Source: Apodemus sylvaticus (Eukaryota > Chordata > Mammalia > Rodentia > Muridae). From it: 64,000 bases of DNA. The notes beneath the pieces are model-generated. The model was not told where the DNA came from and made no database searches. It saw only the letters and a program-made list of their open reading frames with translations. Every line of letters begins with the position of its first letter. The first letter of the stretch is position 1. Position numbers and translations under genes: made by a program. Where the stretch lies: NCBI RefSeq assembly GCF_947179515.1, contig NC_067473.1, positions 126,145,759 to 126,209,758 on the forward strand, in the 5' to 3' direction. Of the stretch, positions 33,171-45,660 are shown one piece after another.

Positions 33171-34392
33171 TATTCTGTTTATGAGGAAGATCTATAGATA
33201 AAGTGCTATAAGGAAACATTTTTAATAGAACTGCCACACAACAACTAATTGCAGCTATTAGTCATACTTTAGATGGATTTTGAGGCTACAAATATAAATT
33301 TGTTTGGCAGAGATGGAGGTAGGAGTATTTCAGATAACCTTTTATCTGAGTTCTTAGGAATCCAAAGACAGAAAGAAGTCAGATATAAGGATGTCTGGTG
33401 GCTAGTCAAATGTGCGACATCCTAGATTTAAGAGTAGACTGGAGAAAGAGCAAAAATCTCAAATGAGTCAATTTGTGTGTGTGTGTATGTGTGTGTGAGA
33501 GAGAGAGTTTCCTCCATGTAGCACAATCTAGGGATTTGATGAGTCAAGCTGGAGGCTTTGAGGCTAGGAACTAAGCAAGTCAGTAATGTCTAGGCTGCAG
33601 AGTTCACAAATATTAAGGACATGTTGCTCAAAAAATGGCCAACACCTGCACTCTGAATTTTAATACCCTTATTCTGGATTTCTTTCTTCCTTTGGCCTCA
33701 GTGACTCTTGACCTCTTGCCTCCCCAGAATCCTACGGACTCAAACAAATTTCAAAAGAAACAGAATAGAAATTGTCCAGAGGGAGAGATATAATTACTAT
33801 TCCAGGAATCAGGGACACAACTGGTATTTTTGGTTAGTGAAGTATTTTGGAGATCTGCCCTATAATTCTGATCAAAACCATTTTGCATTGGGTTTACATA
33901 TAGTTTTCTTGAAAGAGTTAAATTCTGGGAGGACAAAGAAGCCTGGCTTTTTTTTTTTTTTTCTTTTCATATTGGCCAAGCTGAGACTCTGAGAGACTAG
34001 TTCTGTGCAGAGCAGGTGCAAGCTGGCAGTGAATGGAATTCCATCTCTGTTAAACAATAGTCCTTGGAAGGACTGGCTTTCTAGAACGACTGTGGTGCCA
34101 ACCCCCTCCCCCGACTGGGTGACGAGCATAAAAATCAGCAGAGAGATGGAGCTGGTAACTTGAGAATGAATAGAGAAGCATTTTCCTCTCTAATATTTAA
34201 GTCTGAAGAGGCCAGCTGAAACGGAGATGAGATTACAATATAAACGCCCTGGAACAACAAAGGCTTCAAAGCTTTTGATAACTGACCATGGTGGATAAGG
34301 TTTTAATCCCTTAAAGAAATGCTGAGAAAAGCTGAAGGGGGGGAAGAAGACCCACAAAAAAGGAAATCAGGGAGTGCTTTGAAGGAAAACTC
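33171..34392. other. Unassigned, probably unique
   Basis: (TG)n at 33474-33500 and a T-run at 33949-33961. No other feature. Confidence 0.5.
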
Positions 34393-34457
34393 AAGGTTAA
34401 AATACACACGGAATATTAAGAGCTAAAGCTGAGTTAAAAGAAATACCCAAGTGTACC
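34393..34457 (+). repeat. Arm 1 of a 65-bp inverted repeat
   Basis: The reverse complement of 36542-36606 matches at 60 of 65 positions without gaps (core attaagagctaaagctgag). Homology ends abruptly on both sides. It is not a SINE that I recognise. Confidence 0.85.
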
Positions 34458-36541
34458 ACTCTCCGTCTGCTTTTCCCTAAACTCTGTCTCCTTTAAAGGC
34501 AGCATTTGTCTCTGCTTCCTTGCTTAGCAGAGAACCTTGTTTTTGAGAAAGTCTGAGTAAAAAGATTTACTAAATGCTTCGGCTCACTTAATCATGTCTG
34601 TGGGGAGAGGACAGGGAAGGTTGCTTGTTCACACCTTGAGTTTGAAACTCAGATTCATGGGATCTGGGTGGGAGTGTGTCTGCTCCCAAGCAGGGAATTC
34701 AAATGGGCAGAAGATCAGGAGAGATGGAGAGGTCATCAAGTGTTAGCGTGGTGAACTCTGTCTACAGAAGAATTTTGGTAACCTCCCCAGACCTTTTTGT
34801 GTCTGTTGCGTTAGACAGCACCAATTTTGGAGCTCACTGGCAATTTTTAAAGTAAGAATTAGATCTTCCACTCTGAGAGCAGAAAAACCAAGGAAAGCTA
34901 ACAGAACTTCGGGACGCTGGAGGAATCAAATCAACACTTAACTTGTGCAACTTGAAAGCCAGTGAGCTTTATCTGTTAATTTGGCACAGTAATTTTTTAA
35001 ACCTCTAAATCATAATGGATTTTTTTCAGATATTATCTTCTACAGAATGTAGATCTAGGAAACAAATGAAAGATAGAACTTGGTGTTAAGCTATTTAATG
35101 ACTTCACATTTATAACAGTTATTTTTAAAGCCAGACAACATAGCCTGTTTTGACAAAGTGCTGGTTTGAGAGCAAGGATGATTGTATCCAGAATAATTAA
35201 CAGCATAACTAGATAATTAGTCTTTGTCAATTGGTAACCTCCCCAGCCAGGAAAATCTTAATTATGAAATATGAGCAAGTTGCAACTTTGAATGCACCCA
35301 TTTTGCATTCTGTGACTCCTTGACAATGCAACTGTTGCAGAAACCCCCAGGGGAAAGTGGATTGTTTTCCTACATTTACTCAGGAATGTTTTTAACTATT
35401 GTCCTCACAATCAAGCTTGTGTTGAAATTTTGGAGAAGTTGATAAGGGGTGAAATATATCATATAAAGTTTATCTCATAACATAGTGAGACAACTGACAT
35501 CATTCAAAATCTTTTGTCATCTATGTCAAACAGTCACATAAAATTTCAAATGAGTCAAGTGGATTCTGTTTTGTCTATTGAGTTGGAAAGTTAATGTTAT
35601 TACTGATGGTGACACTGCTGCATTCTAACCAGCCTAATGAATCCAGTCACATTGTAAAACTATTGAGACTGATAGAAAATGCATAATGCAATGGTGTAAG
35701 ACAACCATGACCCTGAATAGTAATGTGAATACAAAGCCACCTAATTTGTAAAACTTAATAATCACATTTATAAGAGGTTCAATTATATGCAAAGATATGT
35801 CAAAGCAAATATTTTAAAATCTATGCTTCACCTGACAGCATAGTATCAGGTATTAAAGCTGTTTTACATATTGAGATTAGCCAGGTTAACACCTATATAT
35901 AAGTGTGTTACATTGTGTGTAGATCACATCTACAGATCTCTAAAGTAAAATGTGTATTAAATAACTTCAGGACTCCTTATTGAGTTTTGAAATATCTTTT
36001 ACCATATCTCAATAGTGGAGTCAAAGATTGGGGACTTAGTGTTATAAACAATTATTATAACTCTAAAATCCCAAGCTTTCTGTTGGTGTATGAAACTCAC
36101 AAATCTCTTAATCACTCCTAGACCAGGCTTTCATCTAATTTTCCCATGAGAGAATTTTCAAAGGGATTCTTGGAGTTAAATTAGGGCATTTTAGAGCTCC
36201 ACAGAGAGCAGGTTTGATATACTTCTAGTCAATCAATATATAGCTCGGGTGTCCAGTGTCTGGGTTCATTTCAAGTTCATTTCTCCAGAATGATGGGCTA
36301 TATTTATTTGCATATTCTTTCATCATAGTAGGCTAAATTTATTTTCAGAAGAATGCCAGCCTTTAGAAAATAAATCCTTCTTGAGGTTAAACAACAGGGC
36401 GCATAGTGGAGCATTGCCTCAGAAGTTGCAGCTCACAAGTCCTTCTGTCCAACGCCCTGACTTTTCTGGTGAGCTGGTGTCACCCTCCTGAGGCAGACGC
36501 CCTTGGCGGTACTCTGATTTGACATTGAGAGAGCATTGCCA
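34458..36541. other. Unassigned loop sequence between the inverted arms
   Basis: Unique-looking and AT-rich, with no long frames. It contains a perfect 16-bp direct repeat (ttggtaacctccccag) at 34775-34790 and 35231-35246, and a small inverted pair (agctcactggc near 34830, gccagtgagct near 34960). Confidence 0.55.
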
Positions 36542-36606
36542 GGTACACTTGGGTATTTCTTCTAACTCAGCTTTAGCTCTTAATGCTCCTTGTGTATCTT
36601 AACCTT
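36542..36606 (-). repeat. Arm 2 of a 65-bp inverted repeat
   Basis: Counterpart of 34393-34457, in opposite orientation about 2.1 kb away. The five mismatches are mostly transitions. Confidence 0.85.
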
Positions 36607-36989
36607 ATAAAAACAGCCAGATTGTACGTCAGTTTCACACAAACCCATTAAAAAGTAGACTGCCTTCATGTCTGTTCTTCTTCCTCTCTTCTAGAAGAAT
36701 AAATGCTGCAATTATCTCATTTGAACAAACAGGCAAAGTCAAACCATTCAGTGCTATTTTAAAGAATTCGTGCTAATGACTTTAGCCATGCAGTCTAGAT
36801 ATTTTCTCACAGTTTGCTCATTATGATAACTCGCCAGGCAGCCCATGAAGGCAAATATCACAACTCTGACTTCCCCTTACAGGCTCATTGAGAGAACTGT
36901 GTTTTCATTTTTTCCTCTTCTTATTTTGCCTGAATTTTGATAGATGAAAACAGCCAAGGACATAAACCCCTTTTAAAAGTGTTTTAATA
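36607..36989. other. Unassigned
   Basis: Nothing recognised. Confidence 0.5.
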
Positions 36990-37138
36990 AGAGCTGGTGA
37001 TGTTGTTTAGTCAGTAGAACGCTTGCCCAGCATGTGCAAAGCCAGGGTTGGGTATGACCCACAACACTGCATAAAACCAGACTGATGTGATGAGTTTAAG
37101 GACAGCCTGGACTATGTGAGACCTTAACTCAAAAAACA
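36990..37138 (+). mobile_element. ID-B1 composite SINE
   Basis: The ID-like head (gtttagtcagtagaacgctt, gcccagcatgtgcaaagcc) is followed by a B1-like 3' part (aggacagcctggactatgtg, agaccttaactcaaaa). Confidence 0.75.
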
Positions 37139-38329
37139 AGTCCTTTATAATTGTAATAAAATCATTTAGCATGAGCCCTAGTTTTTCAGCTAGATTTTCT
37201 GTCCCGGTAACTTCATTCCTGAGCACAGTGCCGTGTTCTTTCTGCTTCTGTATCTCAGTGGCTAGGCGAGGCTCCAGGATGTCTGTGGCCCTGTGGATGT
37301 GCTGAAGAGGGCTACTGGAAGGTGAAAGGACTTCAGAAGAACAGTTTAGAGGAGTCACTAGTTAGGAGGTCAGAATGACACCCAGCTGTGTGAAAGTGAA
37401 TGGAACACAGAGCCGGGTTTGATCAGAGAAATTCAGTCTTGTTATTGAGATATTTTTCAGCTAAACAGAAAAGTCTTATTAAGTTCCTATTAAGCAAGTC
37501 TGTTTCCACACCCATATGTGAAAAGAAGCTGCATTAGCAGATTATTAAATTGAAGAACAACCCTCCCTGCTTCTGTCTATGGAAAAATAATAGAAAGGCT
37601 CCATCATCTTATCTGTCCCAGGGAGAGAATTATTATATTTGAACACACATATTTGAATGGATCTTCAACTTGGGAATTTGCTTTACTTTAAAAAAGGTAA
37701 TAAAACTATGTGTTAGCAGACTCAAAGGAAAACACATTTATGTTTCCTGCTTTCTCTGTGTTGACCAGCTCAGCACAGCTCTCTCTGGCTTGTAGCTAAG
37801 CAGTAGCCATTAAAGATTTGATTTTGTTTTCTTATTTCTCTATGATGTAGGGATGATACTAGCAGTTTTTGGCATATACTCCATTTTTAAGGAGAAATTT
37901 CTTATATATATATTTAGAAACTTTGAACTAAATAGAGCAGGTAATCTGTCATAGTATTTTGCTGGCATGATTTAGCTGGTGGATTAGACATCCTATCCAC
38001 AGCCTGTCTGTACACCAGGCATATCGTCTTTGACAGCTAACAGACAGGTGTGATGGTTTTATCCATTCTTCCACCTTCCTTTGCTTTATAGAACACTTTT
38101 TTTTTTGAAGTGGATGAAGACATTGGAAATCTGAAAGAGCAAAACTGTTAAATAATTTTCTTCGATACCAAGGGGATGTTTTTCGTCACGTATGAGCAGA
38201 AATAGACTGTAATAGAAAGATCAATAAGTACAGCTACAGAAAAATTGTAAATCTGTGTCTGATAATGGTGGCTGCACACAATTTAAAAGGTAACCGCAAG
38301 AGCTATGGGGCCCTTAAGTAAGTTCTTGC
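37139..38329. other. Unassigned
   Basis: Probably unique. No repeat or coding sequence recognised. Confidence 0.5.
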
Positions 38330-38620
38330 ACACTGAGAAGAAAGCAGCCTGGAAGGAAAATGACAAAGCACACAAACAGGGAGTTCACAAGCAGCAACCC
38401 AAGAGCATTCTAAGAGTTGCTCAGGTCCACTGGGACTCTGGAGGATGCAAATTAGCATGACAGTGACATTTCACAGTACGAAATTTAGAAATCTATCAGT
38501 GGCAGCTGTTAGTGAGCATATGGAGAAATGGGAATTTTCCTTAATTTAAGACAGGACTGCAAATCGGTATGAAAACTTGAGAAAGGCACCAAGAGCATTC
38601 ACATACACACATACACATTA

Positions 38621-38660
<40 letters not shown>
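38330..38660 (+). mobile_element. Probable ancient L1 fragment, then (CA)n
   Basis: The order and spacing of ggatgcaaattagcatgaca, gttagtgagcatatggagaa and tgcaaatcggtatgaaaac parallel the C-terminal ORF2 codons of old mammalian L1. (CA)n follows at 38629-38658. Confidence 0.5.
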
Positions 38661-38661
<1 letters not shown>

Positions 38662-39493
38662 CCCAATTTTAAAAATTAATTAATAAAATTTAACATAATA
38701 AAAACTGAACACTACATATCAGGATTTTTGCAATGTGGCCAGCATATCTTTTTAGCAAGGCTGATTACCTTTCTGCGTTTCAAGAGTTAATTCAGAACAG
38801 TTCCTATGATGCTTGTAGAGAGTAACTGAAGGAAATAATAGAACCATGGGAGAAGGGAATGGATTCATTTCTGGAAAACCTAAGAATTAAAGAAAAAATC
38901 CTAACTGGTAATGTGGAAAAAAAAGATGTGTCTGGAGAGAGACGCTGGAGATGCATATGAATACATCTGATGGCATAAGGAATATTTTTTCTGAAAGACA
39001 TATACTTGACATATTAACTGCAGAAGGAATACAATTTCTAATAAAGATTAACAGGGGAAAATTAAGGTAGTTACCAAAGATTCTTGCCTCAAGTGGTACC
39101 ATGAATGAATTCTTTAAGGCAAAATAATTAATATTTAATTATTTACATCATTTATATTTACAAGCATTCAGAACTATACAAAAGTATGAAAAGCTACTTT
39201 GGTCATTTCCCTAATATACTCTGAGATCTCTATATTTTAAAGATGACATTAAAATATATTTGATATTTCTATGTTGCTTATGAATAAAAGGTTCACCTTA
39301 ACAAAACAGCATTATAATTCAGCAGTGCAGTAAGGTAAAATAATTCAGTACATGTCATAGTATGTACCCATGTCAGTATTGTAAATACAAGCAATGACTT
39401 TTCTTATATCTTTGGTGAAATATAATTCAAATAAATTATTTAAATGTTTCTTTAAAACTCAAATGAATTATCTCTAATTAGACACCAGACTTT
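38661..39493. other. Unassigned
   Basis: AT-rich, no recognised feature. Confidence 0.5.
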
Positions 39494-39692
39494 ACCAGGC
39501 AGTGGTGGTACACACCTTTGATCCCAGCACTTGGGAGGTAGAAGCAGGTGGGTCTCTGAGATCGAGGCCAGTCTGGTCTACAAAGCCAGTTCTAGGATAG
39601 CTAGAACTACAAATAGAAACCCTGGCTCAAAAAAGCAACCAACCAATGAACCAACCAACCAACCAAACAAACAAACAAAAAACCAAAAAACT
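39494..39692 (+). mobile_element. B1 SINE with long A-rich tail
   Basis: ccaggcagtggtggtacaca, tcccagcacttgggaggtag and gaccagt-type B1 body, with a CAAACAAAC-type tail to ~39690. agactt words on both sides are a weak duplication candidate. Confidence 0.9.
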
Positions 39693-39827
39693 AGACTTCT
39701 AAGATTAAAATCTAATGTTAGAATACTGGATAAGTCCTAAAAATGGACAAATTATTCATGTTTAGTAAACTAAAACAAATAGTCATTTTTATATATATAA
39801 AAAGTCAGCAAACACACAAACAGCAAC

Positions 39828-40045
39828 AAGCTTGGCATAGTGTCACATGCTTGTCATCCCAGCCCTGAAGAGACATAAACAGGAGATGGGTTCCTGGGTC
39901 TGTCCAGCCATTCTAGCCTAATAGGCATGCCAGGCTCTAGTAAGGGACTTTGTCTAAAAACCGAGGTTGATACATTTTTGGAACAATTATCATGCTTGTC
40001 ATCTGACCTTCATATGTGCACACACTTGCACAGACACATAAACTT

Positions 40046-40086
<41 letters not shown>
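39828..40086 (+). mobile_element. B4-type SINE, 5'-truncated, with (CA)n
   Basis: gcttggcatagtgtcacatg, gagggactttgtct-like and ctgaccttcatatgtgcac parallel the B4 B1-like body and tail. (CA)n is at 40049-40086. Confidence 0.7.
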
Positions 40087-40088
<2 letters not shown>

Positions 40089-40094
40089 GATTTC

Positions 40095-40492
40095 TGTTGC
40101 TGCAATGCAGTGATATGACTTCATCAAAGATCAAGTTGTGGAGGAAAGGCTTTAGTTGATTTATACTTCTACACTGCTGTTCATCGCTGAAGGAAGTCAG
40201 GGCAGGAATTCCTATGGCGCTGGAACCTGGGGATCTGATTTAGAGGCCGTGGAGGGGTGAGGCTAACTGACTTGCTGCTCATGCCTTGCTCCATCTTTCT
40301 TATAGAACTGAGGGCCACCAGAATGGGGATGGAGCCACTTATGATGGGCTGGGCCCTCCACTGTCAACTGCTAATTAAGAACATGTCCTACAGCTGGATC
40401 TTATGGAGTCATTTTCTCCATTGAGGTTCCCTCCTTTCAAATAACTGTAACTTGTATGTCAAGTTGACCTAAGACTAGCTAGCACGGCCTTC
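40095..40492 (+). mobile_element. Rodent mid-repetitive element, family uncertain
   Basis: gctgttcatcgctgaaggaa, tgatgggctgggccctccac, gctggatcttatggagtcat and gtcaagttgacctaag follow a common rodent consensus. The copy at 60440-60800 is a relative. Confidence 0.6.
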
Positions 40493-41285
40493 TTTCCCTT
40501 GTGTCGTGATATGGTCATTTACCTGTGTCTATGTCTTAATTTGTATTTAAGGAGAGGTCACTGTGGATTAGGGCCCACTTAATTTTATTTCACTAAATTA
40601 ACCTCTTTAAAGCTCTTTTCTACAAAACAGTTGCCTTTCAAGGCAACAGTGCTTAGGGTAACAGTGCATATGGTTTGAAGGGACACATTTGGCTCACAAA
40701 GCCTTCCACATCTGTTTCTGACAGTTTGGAATGAACCGTCCAGATCAAATTCTTGAAACCTTAGTGTGTGGATAAATGCAGTCTTCAGACCTCGCTCTGG
40801 AGGATCAGCAAAGCCAAATAGAATTCAGCCTTGAGTTTTACATGGTGACAGTGTGGCAATTCGGATGTCTAAGAGCTGTGTACTAGAGGGGATTTTTTAT
40901 TTTTCTAGGAACCTTTACTCAATCATGTACTATGTTTTTGTTATTTTTATTGGGATGTAATTAATATGCCTTGTAGTTCTCCCTTAAGAGTCAAATCCTG
41001 TGGGTTTTGATGAGTTATGTAAATACTAACCTAGTTGTGAAACATTTTCATTGTTCCCTCGCAAACTTTATGCCATGAACCCTCACTCCCTTTGTCCCCA
41101 GTGCCTATTAACCACTAACGTACTCTCTGTCTTTATCGATTTGTCCGTTGTGTGTATTTCAAACAGATGGAATCCCAGAACCTGTGACCGTCAATGACTG
41201 GGTTCTTCCACTTGGCACACCGTTTTCAAGTTCATCCACACTGTGGATAGTTTATTTCTTTCTAGTGTTGAATCAGATTCATTTG
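40493..41285. other. Unassigned
   Basis: Probably unique. Nothing recognised. Confidence 0.5.
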
Positions 41286-41490
41286 TGAGGCTGGAGCAAT
41301 GCTACAATGGCTAAGAGCCCTGGCTGTTCTTGCAGAAGACCCAGCTCAGCTCCTAGTATCCACCTAGCAGTTGGTTCACAATTATAACTCTCTAAATATC
41401 TATAACTACTTACAGGAGATTCAATGCCCTTCTCAGGTCTCCTCAGTCACCAGCACACACATGGGACACTGGTATACATACATACACATG
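41286..41490 (+). mobile_element. B3-type SINE, diverged
   Basis: ggctggagcaatgctacaat, gagccctggctgttcttgca and cagttggttcacaattataa follow the B3 layout. Confidence 0.75.
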
Positions 41491-41491
41491 A

Positions 41492-41540
41492 AATTAATAA
41501 TAATAATAATAACAATAACAACAACAACAATAATAATGAT
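41492..41540. repeat. (AAT/AAC)n microsatellite
   Basis: TAA/CAA triplets between the B3 and a young B1. It probably grew from the B3 tail. Confidence 0.9.
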
Positions 41541-41692
41541 AGCCAGTGGTGGTGCACGCCTGTAATCCCAGCACTCTGGGAGGCAGAGGCAGGTGGATTT
41601 CTGAGTTCGAGGTCAGCCTGGTCTACAGAGTGAGTTCCAGGACAGTCAGGGCTATACAGAGAAACCCTGTCTCAAAAAAAACAAATCCAAAA
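41541..41692 (+). mobile_element. B1 SINE, near consensus
   Basis: Nearly complete B1: gtggtggtgcacgcctgtaa, tcccagcactctgggaggca, gttcgaggtcagcctggtct, gctatacagagaaaccctgt. It sits in the AAT repeat, and similar AAT/GAT words resume after its tail. Confidence 0.93.
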
Positions 41693-41754
41693 AACCAAAA
41701 ATAATAGTAATGATGATGGTAATAATAATAATAAATATTTGAGGATTCACTTTG

Positions 41755-42440
41755 TATAGGTGACATTTTACTTGGATTTATCTTATTTTATTTGTCTATA
41801 TATCATATGGAGCATATTTACACTGTTTTCACTTTTTAGCTTTTATGAATAATTCTGCTAAGGATATTTACATAAACATTATATGTAGACAAAGTTTTCA
41901 GTAATCAAGGACAATATATTTCAATATAGTTCTGTTTAACCTTTGAGGACCTGCAAAATGGCTTTTCAATATGATTACACCACTTGCCCTTTCCTCCAGA
42001 GATTCAGGAGAGTTCTAATCCCTCCACTTTTTTGTCAATATTTACTATGGATCCTCGTTTTAATTTTAGCCATCCTATGGCTTTGAGGTCATATAGTATC
42101 TAATTTCTATCCTTTTAATACCATTAAGACATATTTTATAGCAGATAATTTGCTCAATCATGGTGAATACCACATGTGATCTTGGAATATGCATTCTTCT
42201 TCTGTGGTTGATTGAAGTAGTGTGCTAATATGGATTTTGTTGAATTGATCAACAGTGTTTTAGTTCAGCTAGGTTTCTGCTGATTATCTGCTTGTGATGG
42301 AGGGATTTTGAAGTCTCCAACTATAATACCAGATTCTTTATTTCTCTTTCTAGGTTGATGTTCTATTGCCAGGCACACACACCTTAAACATTACTTTAAG
42401 TCTGTTTTGTTCCCCCCTACACAGGGGTGCAGCATGTGGG
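41755..42440 (-). mobile_element. Probable ancient L1 3' end
   Basis: The text (agcttttatgaataattctg, ggattttgttgaattgatca, ttttgaagtctccaactata) resembles the reverse complement of mammalian-wide L1 3' regions. It is old and broken. Confidence 0.5.
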
Positions 42441-42619
42441 GATGGATCCTATCATTATGCAAAACTTTATCCTTAATAGCTTCACTTTCTTTTACTCTTA
42501 GAAAGTGTTCTTCCTGGTGTTAAGATGATTTATTTCTACCATTAACTACTAGTCTAAGTGTTTATATATATATATATATATTTAAAGTCGGTTTCTTACA
42601 TTTCCTCTAAGATTTGAAG

Positions 42620-43490
42620 CAAGATAAAGATGTTCACTTTCTATGTTCCTATTCATAGTGCCCGAAGTTTAGAGAGAGCAGTTAGTCAAGATGAGAATGT
42701 AAAAGGCATAGATAGAAAAAAAAGAAAGTAACATTAACTTTGTTTGCAGATGATATAACACATATAGAAAAATCCAGACTATCAGAAGAAATACACAAGT
42801 TCAGTAGTGGCTCAGGATATAGAATCGCCATATAAAATCAGCTTTGTTTATACTAACAATGAGGTAATTAAATAAACTAGGAAGGCAGTCTCATAATAAT
42901 TATAAAATCTAAAATAACTAGAAATAAGTTCAACCAAGGAAGCAAATTACTTCAATAATGAAAATTAAAAAACGAACAAACAAACAAACAAACAAAACCC
43001 CCACTTATTAAAAAAAAAAAAGACTCTCTCACACCCACAAAAAGGAAAAACCTTTCAGGTTCATGGGTTGGAAGACTTATTGTTTTTAATCTGCCGTAAT
43101 AGCCAAAGTGATTACAGATTTGATATAACCACCATGAAAATACCAAATGCATTTTTCACAGAAATAGACAAGCCAAGCCTAAATCCTGAGATGCACATGG
43201 AAGCACACACACACAAATCCTGAACAGCTAAAGCATCCATGAACTAAAATAACAAAGCTGGAAGCCTCACATCTCTGAATATCAAGACACGCCTCAGAGC
43301 CATAGCGTGTAAATAGCATGGTATGCGCACCAAAACAATTCAACCCAGACAGAATAGACACCTGCAGAGTAAGCCTGCACATCTACAGCTACTGAGCGGA
43401 AAGATGCCAACCACACACACTGGAGGCTGGACAGTCTCTTTAACACACTGACCCGGAAATCTGGGCATCCATGTGCCAGAGACCAAAGCT
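42620..43490 (+). mobile_element. Ancient L1 ORF2 relic (reverse-transcriptase and downstream)
   Basis: Plus-strand text passes through tttgtttgcagatgatataa (the FADD box region), cacagaaatagacaagccaa (thumb) and ggacagtctctttaacac (near C-terminus) in the order expected of ORF2. Frames are thoroughly broken and an A-rich interruption lies at 42965-43020. Confidence 0.7.
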
Positions 43491-43699
43491 TAAAGTCTTC
43501 TTACGTTGTTATACAAGTCACCTAAGTAGAATTACAAAAGTTTGTTTGGTTAGTTTAGTGAACTGCTAATAATTAGATACTTTGAAAAAAAATTAGCCTC
43601 CTAGCTTTTGGCTACTGGGTTCTTTGTGTTGAAAGAGTTTATCAAGGTTCTTAAAAGGAGCAGAACTGAAAGATATCTCTATCTACATTGTAAATTATG

Positions 43700-43748
<49 letters not shown>

Positions 43749-43859
43749 GTTATCTATCTATTATCTATCTGTCTATCATCTATCAGTTTATCTATTTTTT
43801 ATTTGTCTGTCTGCCTAGCTTATCAGTTCTGTGCCTTTAGAAATGTACATATCAGAAGG
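43491..43859. repeat. (TCTA)n tetranucleotide microsatellite and flanks
   Basis: About 12 pure ATCT units at 43697-43748, followed by imperfect units to ~43830. Flanks unassigned. Confidence 0.9.
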
Positions 43860-44235
43860 GGATTTACTATATTGGCTTAAAGACTTCAGTCCTAGTAGTA
43901 TACCATGGTTGTCTGTTTTGGAAAAGGTAGAGTCTGATAATTTCTCAGTCTACGAGGCTGGTCATCTCAGTATTCCCAGTCTGGAGCTGGAGGAGGACTG
44001 CAGAGCTGTTACTCTTCAGTTTTATTAGAAGCCTAAAAAACTAGTTTCTAATATTGGCAAAGGAATGCCACCACAGGGGGATAGATGGGCCTGTCAGGGA
44101 GAGTGAGGGCAGGTAGGTCAAAGGCAGTTTCTTTCTTCCATGTCCTTTTATGTGTATGTAGGGGGAGTCTTCTTGCTTGGGTTTTAGCGATTCCAGATGC
44201 AGTCAATTTGACAAGCCAAATTAGCCATTACACAT
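43860..44235. mobile_element. Possible rodent mid-repetitive element
   Basis: ggttgtctgttttggaaaag, aggaatgccaccacagggg and gtcaatttgacaagccaaat recall a common rodent repeat. Low certainty. Confidence 0.4.
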
Positions 44236-45169
44236 GCCACTTAAATGCTGGTGCTGGCAGCTAGCAACACCTTAATCTTCACTTCCTACCTGCATGGATC
44301 CTCAGGCCCAGTGAATAGTGAGGAAAATAGGTTGTCCTGGCTCTTTTCTCAGCCTGCACATAGACTTGAAAAGGCTTATGTTCTCGGAGATGTCCAGGAA
44401 TATGCTGGAAGTTTTCAAAGTCACCTATGGATATCTAATTCCCTGGATTTCCTCCATTGCATGTCTGCCTGTTCTTTGTAGCCTCATCCAATTGTGACTC
44501 AACTAAATATGATGTTCAATAAAGGCTGCTAAATTTATTGTGGAAACATGCTAGTCATGTTTCTCTTTCCATGGAGTAAACATTCAACCACCAAAGTAAA
44601 GACAAGCCTTTCAAATGGTGCTTCTCCAGGGAGTTTTCATGCATGTTAGACAGTGCTTTGTCTGGGAACCAAAGCTGTTTTGTCCTTTTCTAGTGGGCTG
44701 CGAAGCTGCTAAAGGGATTTCCATGGCTACTGGATTCATGGATGTGTGGTTTAAGAAGGATAGCGTGTGATTGGGGAGCTGAAGGAGAATACAGGGAAAC
44801 ATAAAATCCACGCAGTCTGGTTCCTAGTGGGATTAGCTGTTCTGGCGTGAACTCACATAAAGATTGAGTGCAAGCCTTCGAATAACGTATGGAATTTTGA
44901 GCAAAGTTGGTTGTCATGACTGTCACTACTGTCCTCCATGATTTATTGAAAGACTAGTCTCAGAGGACCGCACGCCATCATTTCTAAACTTTTCTCTGTT
45001 TAACACAGTGTCAGTGGTAACTATTTTGGTATCATAGGTGGCTACCATTTGGCATATCACCAGCAATAATGAGAACTTCCTAATATATAACCATGAATGG
45101 GAATTACCTTATTGAGAACATTTTACTTAAAAAGATGTATTTTTATTATTCTAAATTATTATTATTATA
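44236..45169. other. Unassigned, with an isolated ATG frame and an AATAAA
   Basis: A 78-codon ATG frame (44245-44481) is followed by AATAAA near 44518. I recognise no similarity, splice structure or retroposon hallmark, so I do not call a gene. Confidence 0.45.
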
Positions 45170-45306
45170 AAGATTTATTTATTTATTTGTTTGTTTGTTT
45201 GTTTATATGCGCACACTGTAGCTGTACAGATGTTTGTGAGTAATCATGTGGTTGGTGGGAATTGAACTCAGGACCTCTGCTCACTCCAGCTCTGCTTGCT
45301 CCGGTC
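45170..45306 (-). mobile_element. B2/B3-type SINE, truncated
   Basis: TTTA/TTTG-rich 3' end on the left, then cactgtagctgtacagatg and gggaattgaactcaggacct, truncated before the head. Confidence 0.75.
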
Positions 45307-45307
45307 C

Positions 45308-45482
45308 AAGATTTATTTATTGTTATATGTAAGTACACTGTAGCTGTCTTCAGACACACCAGAAGAGGGCATTAGATGTTATTACAGAGGATTGTGAGCC
45401 ACCATGTGGTTGCTGGGATTTGAACTCAGGACCTTCAGAAGAGCTGTCAGTGATCTTAACTGCTGAGCCTTCTCACCAGCCC
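45308..45482 (-). mobile_element. B2 SINE
   Basis: agatttatttattgttatat, ctgtcttcagacacaccaga, gtgagccaccatgtggttgc and ctgctgagccttctcaccag match the full reverse complement of B2. Confidence 0.92.
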
Positions 45483-45660
45483 TATCATCATCATCATCAT
45501 TATATGTGCACGGGTATATGTGTGCCCTTGAGTGCAGGTGCCTCTGGTGTCCAGAAGGGGGTGTTAGAACTGGAGTTGCATGTGCCTGATATGGGTAGAG
45601 ACTCACATCTTTCTAAGAACAACCTGTCATCTTAACTGCTGACCTTTTTCTCCAGCTCCA
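45483..45660 (-). mobile_element. (ATC)n and B3-type SINE
   Basis: Short (ATC)n at 45484-45500, then ggtgtccagaagggggtgt, gagactcacatctttct and ctgacctttttctccagctc, a diverged B3 reverse complement. Confidence 0.7.

Noticed and set aside
44245..44481. 78-codon ATG frame followed by AATAAA
   Set aside because: No similarity, conserved context or retroposon hallmarks recognised; length is compatible with chance.
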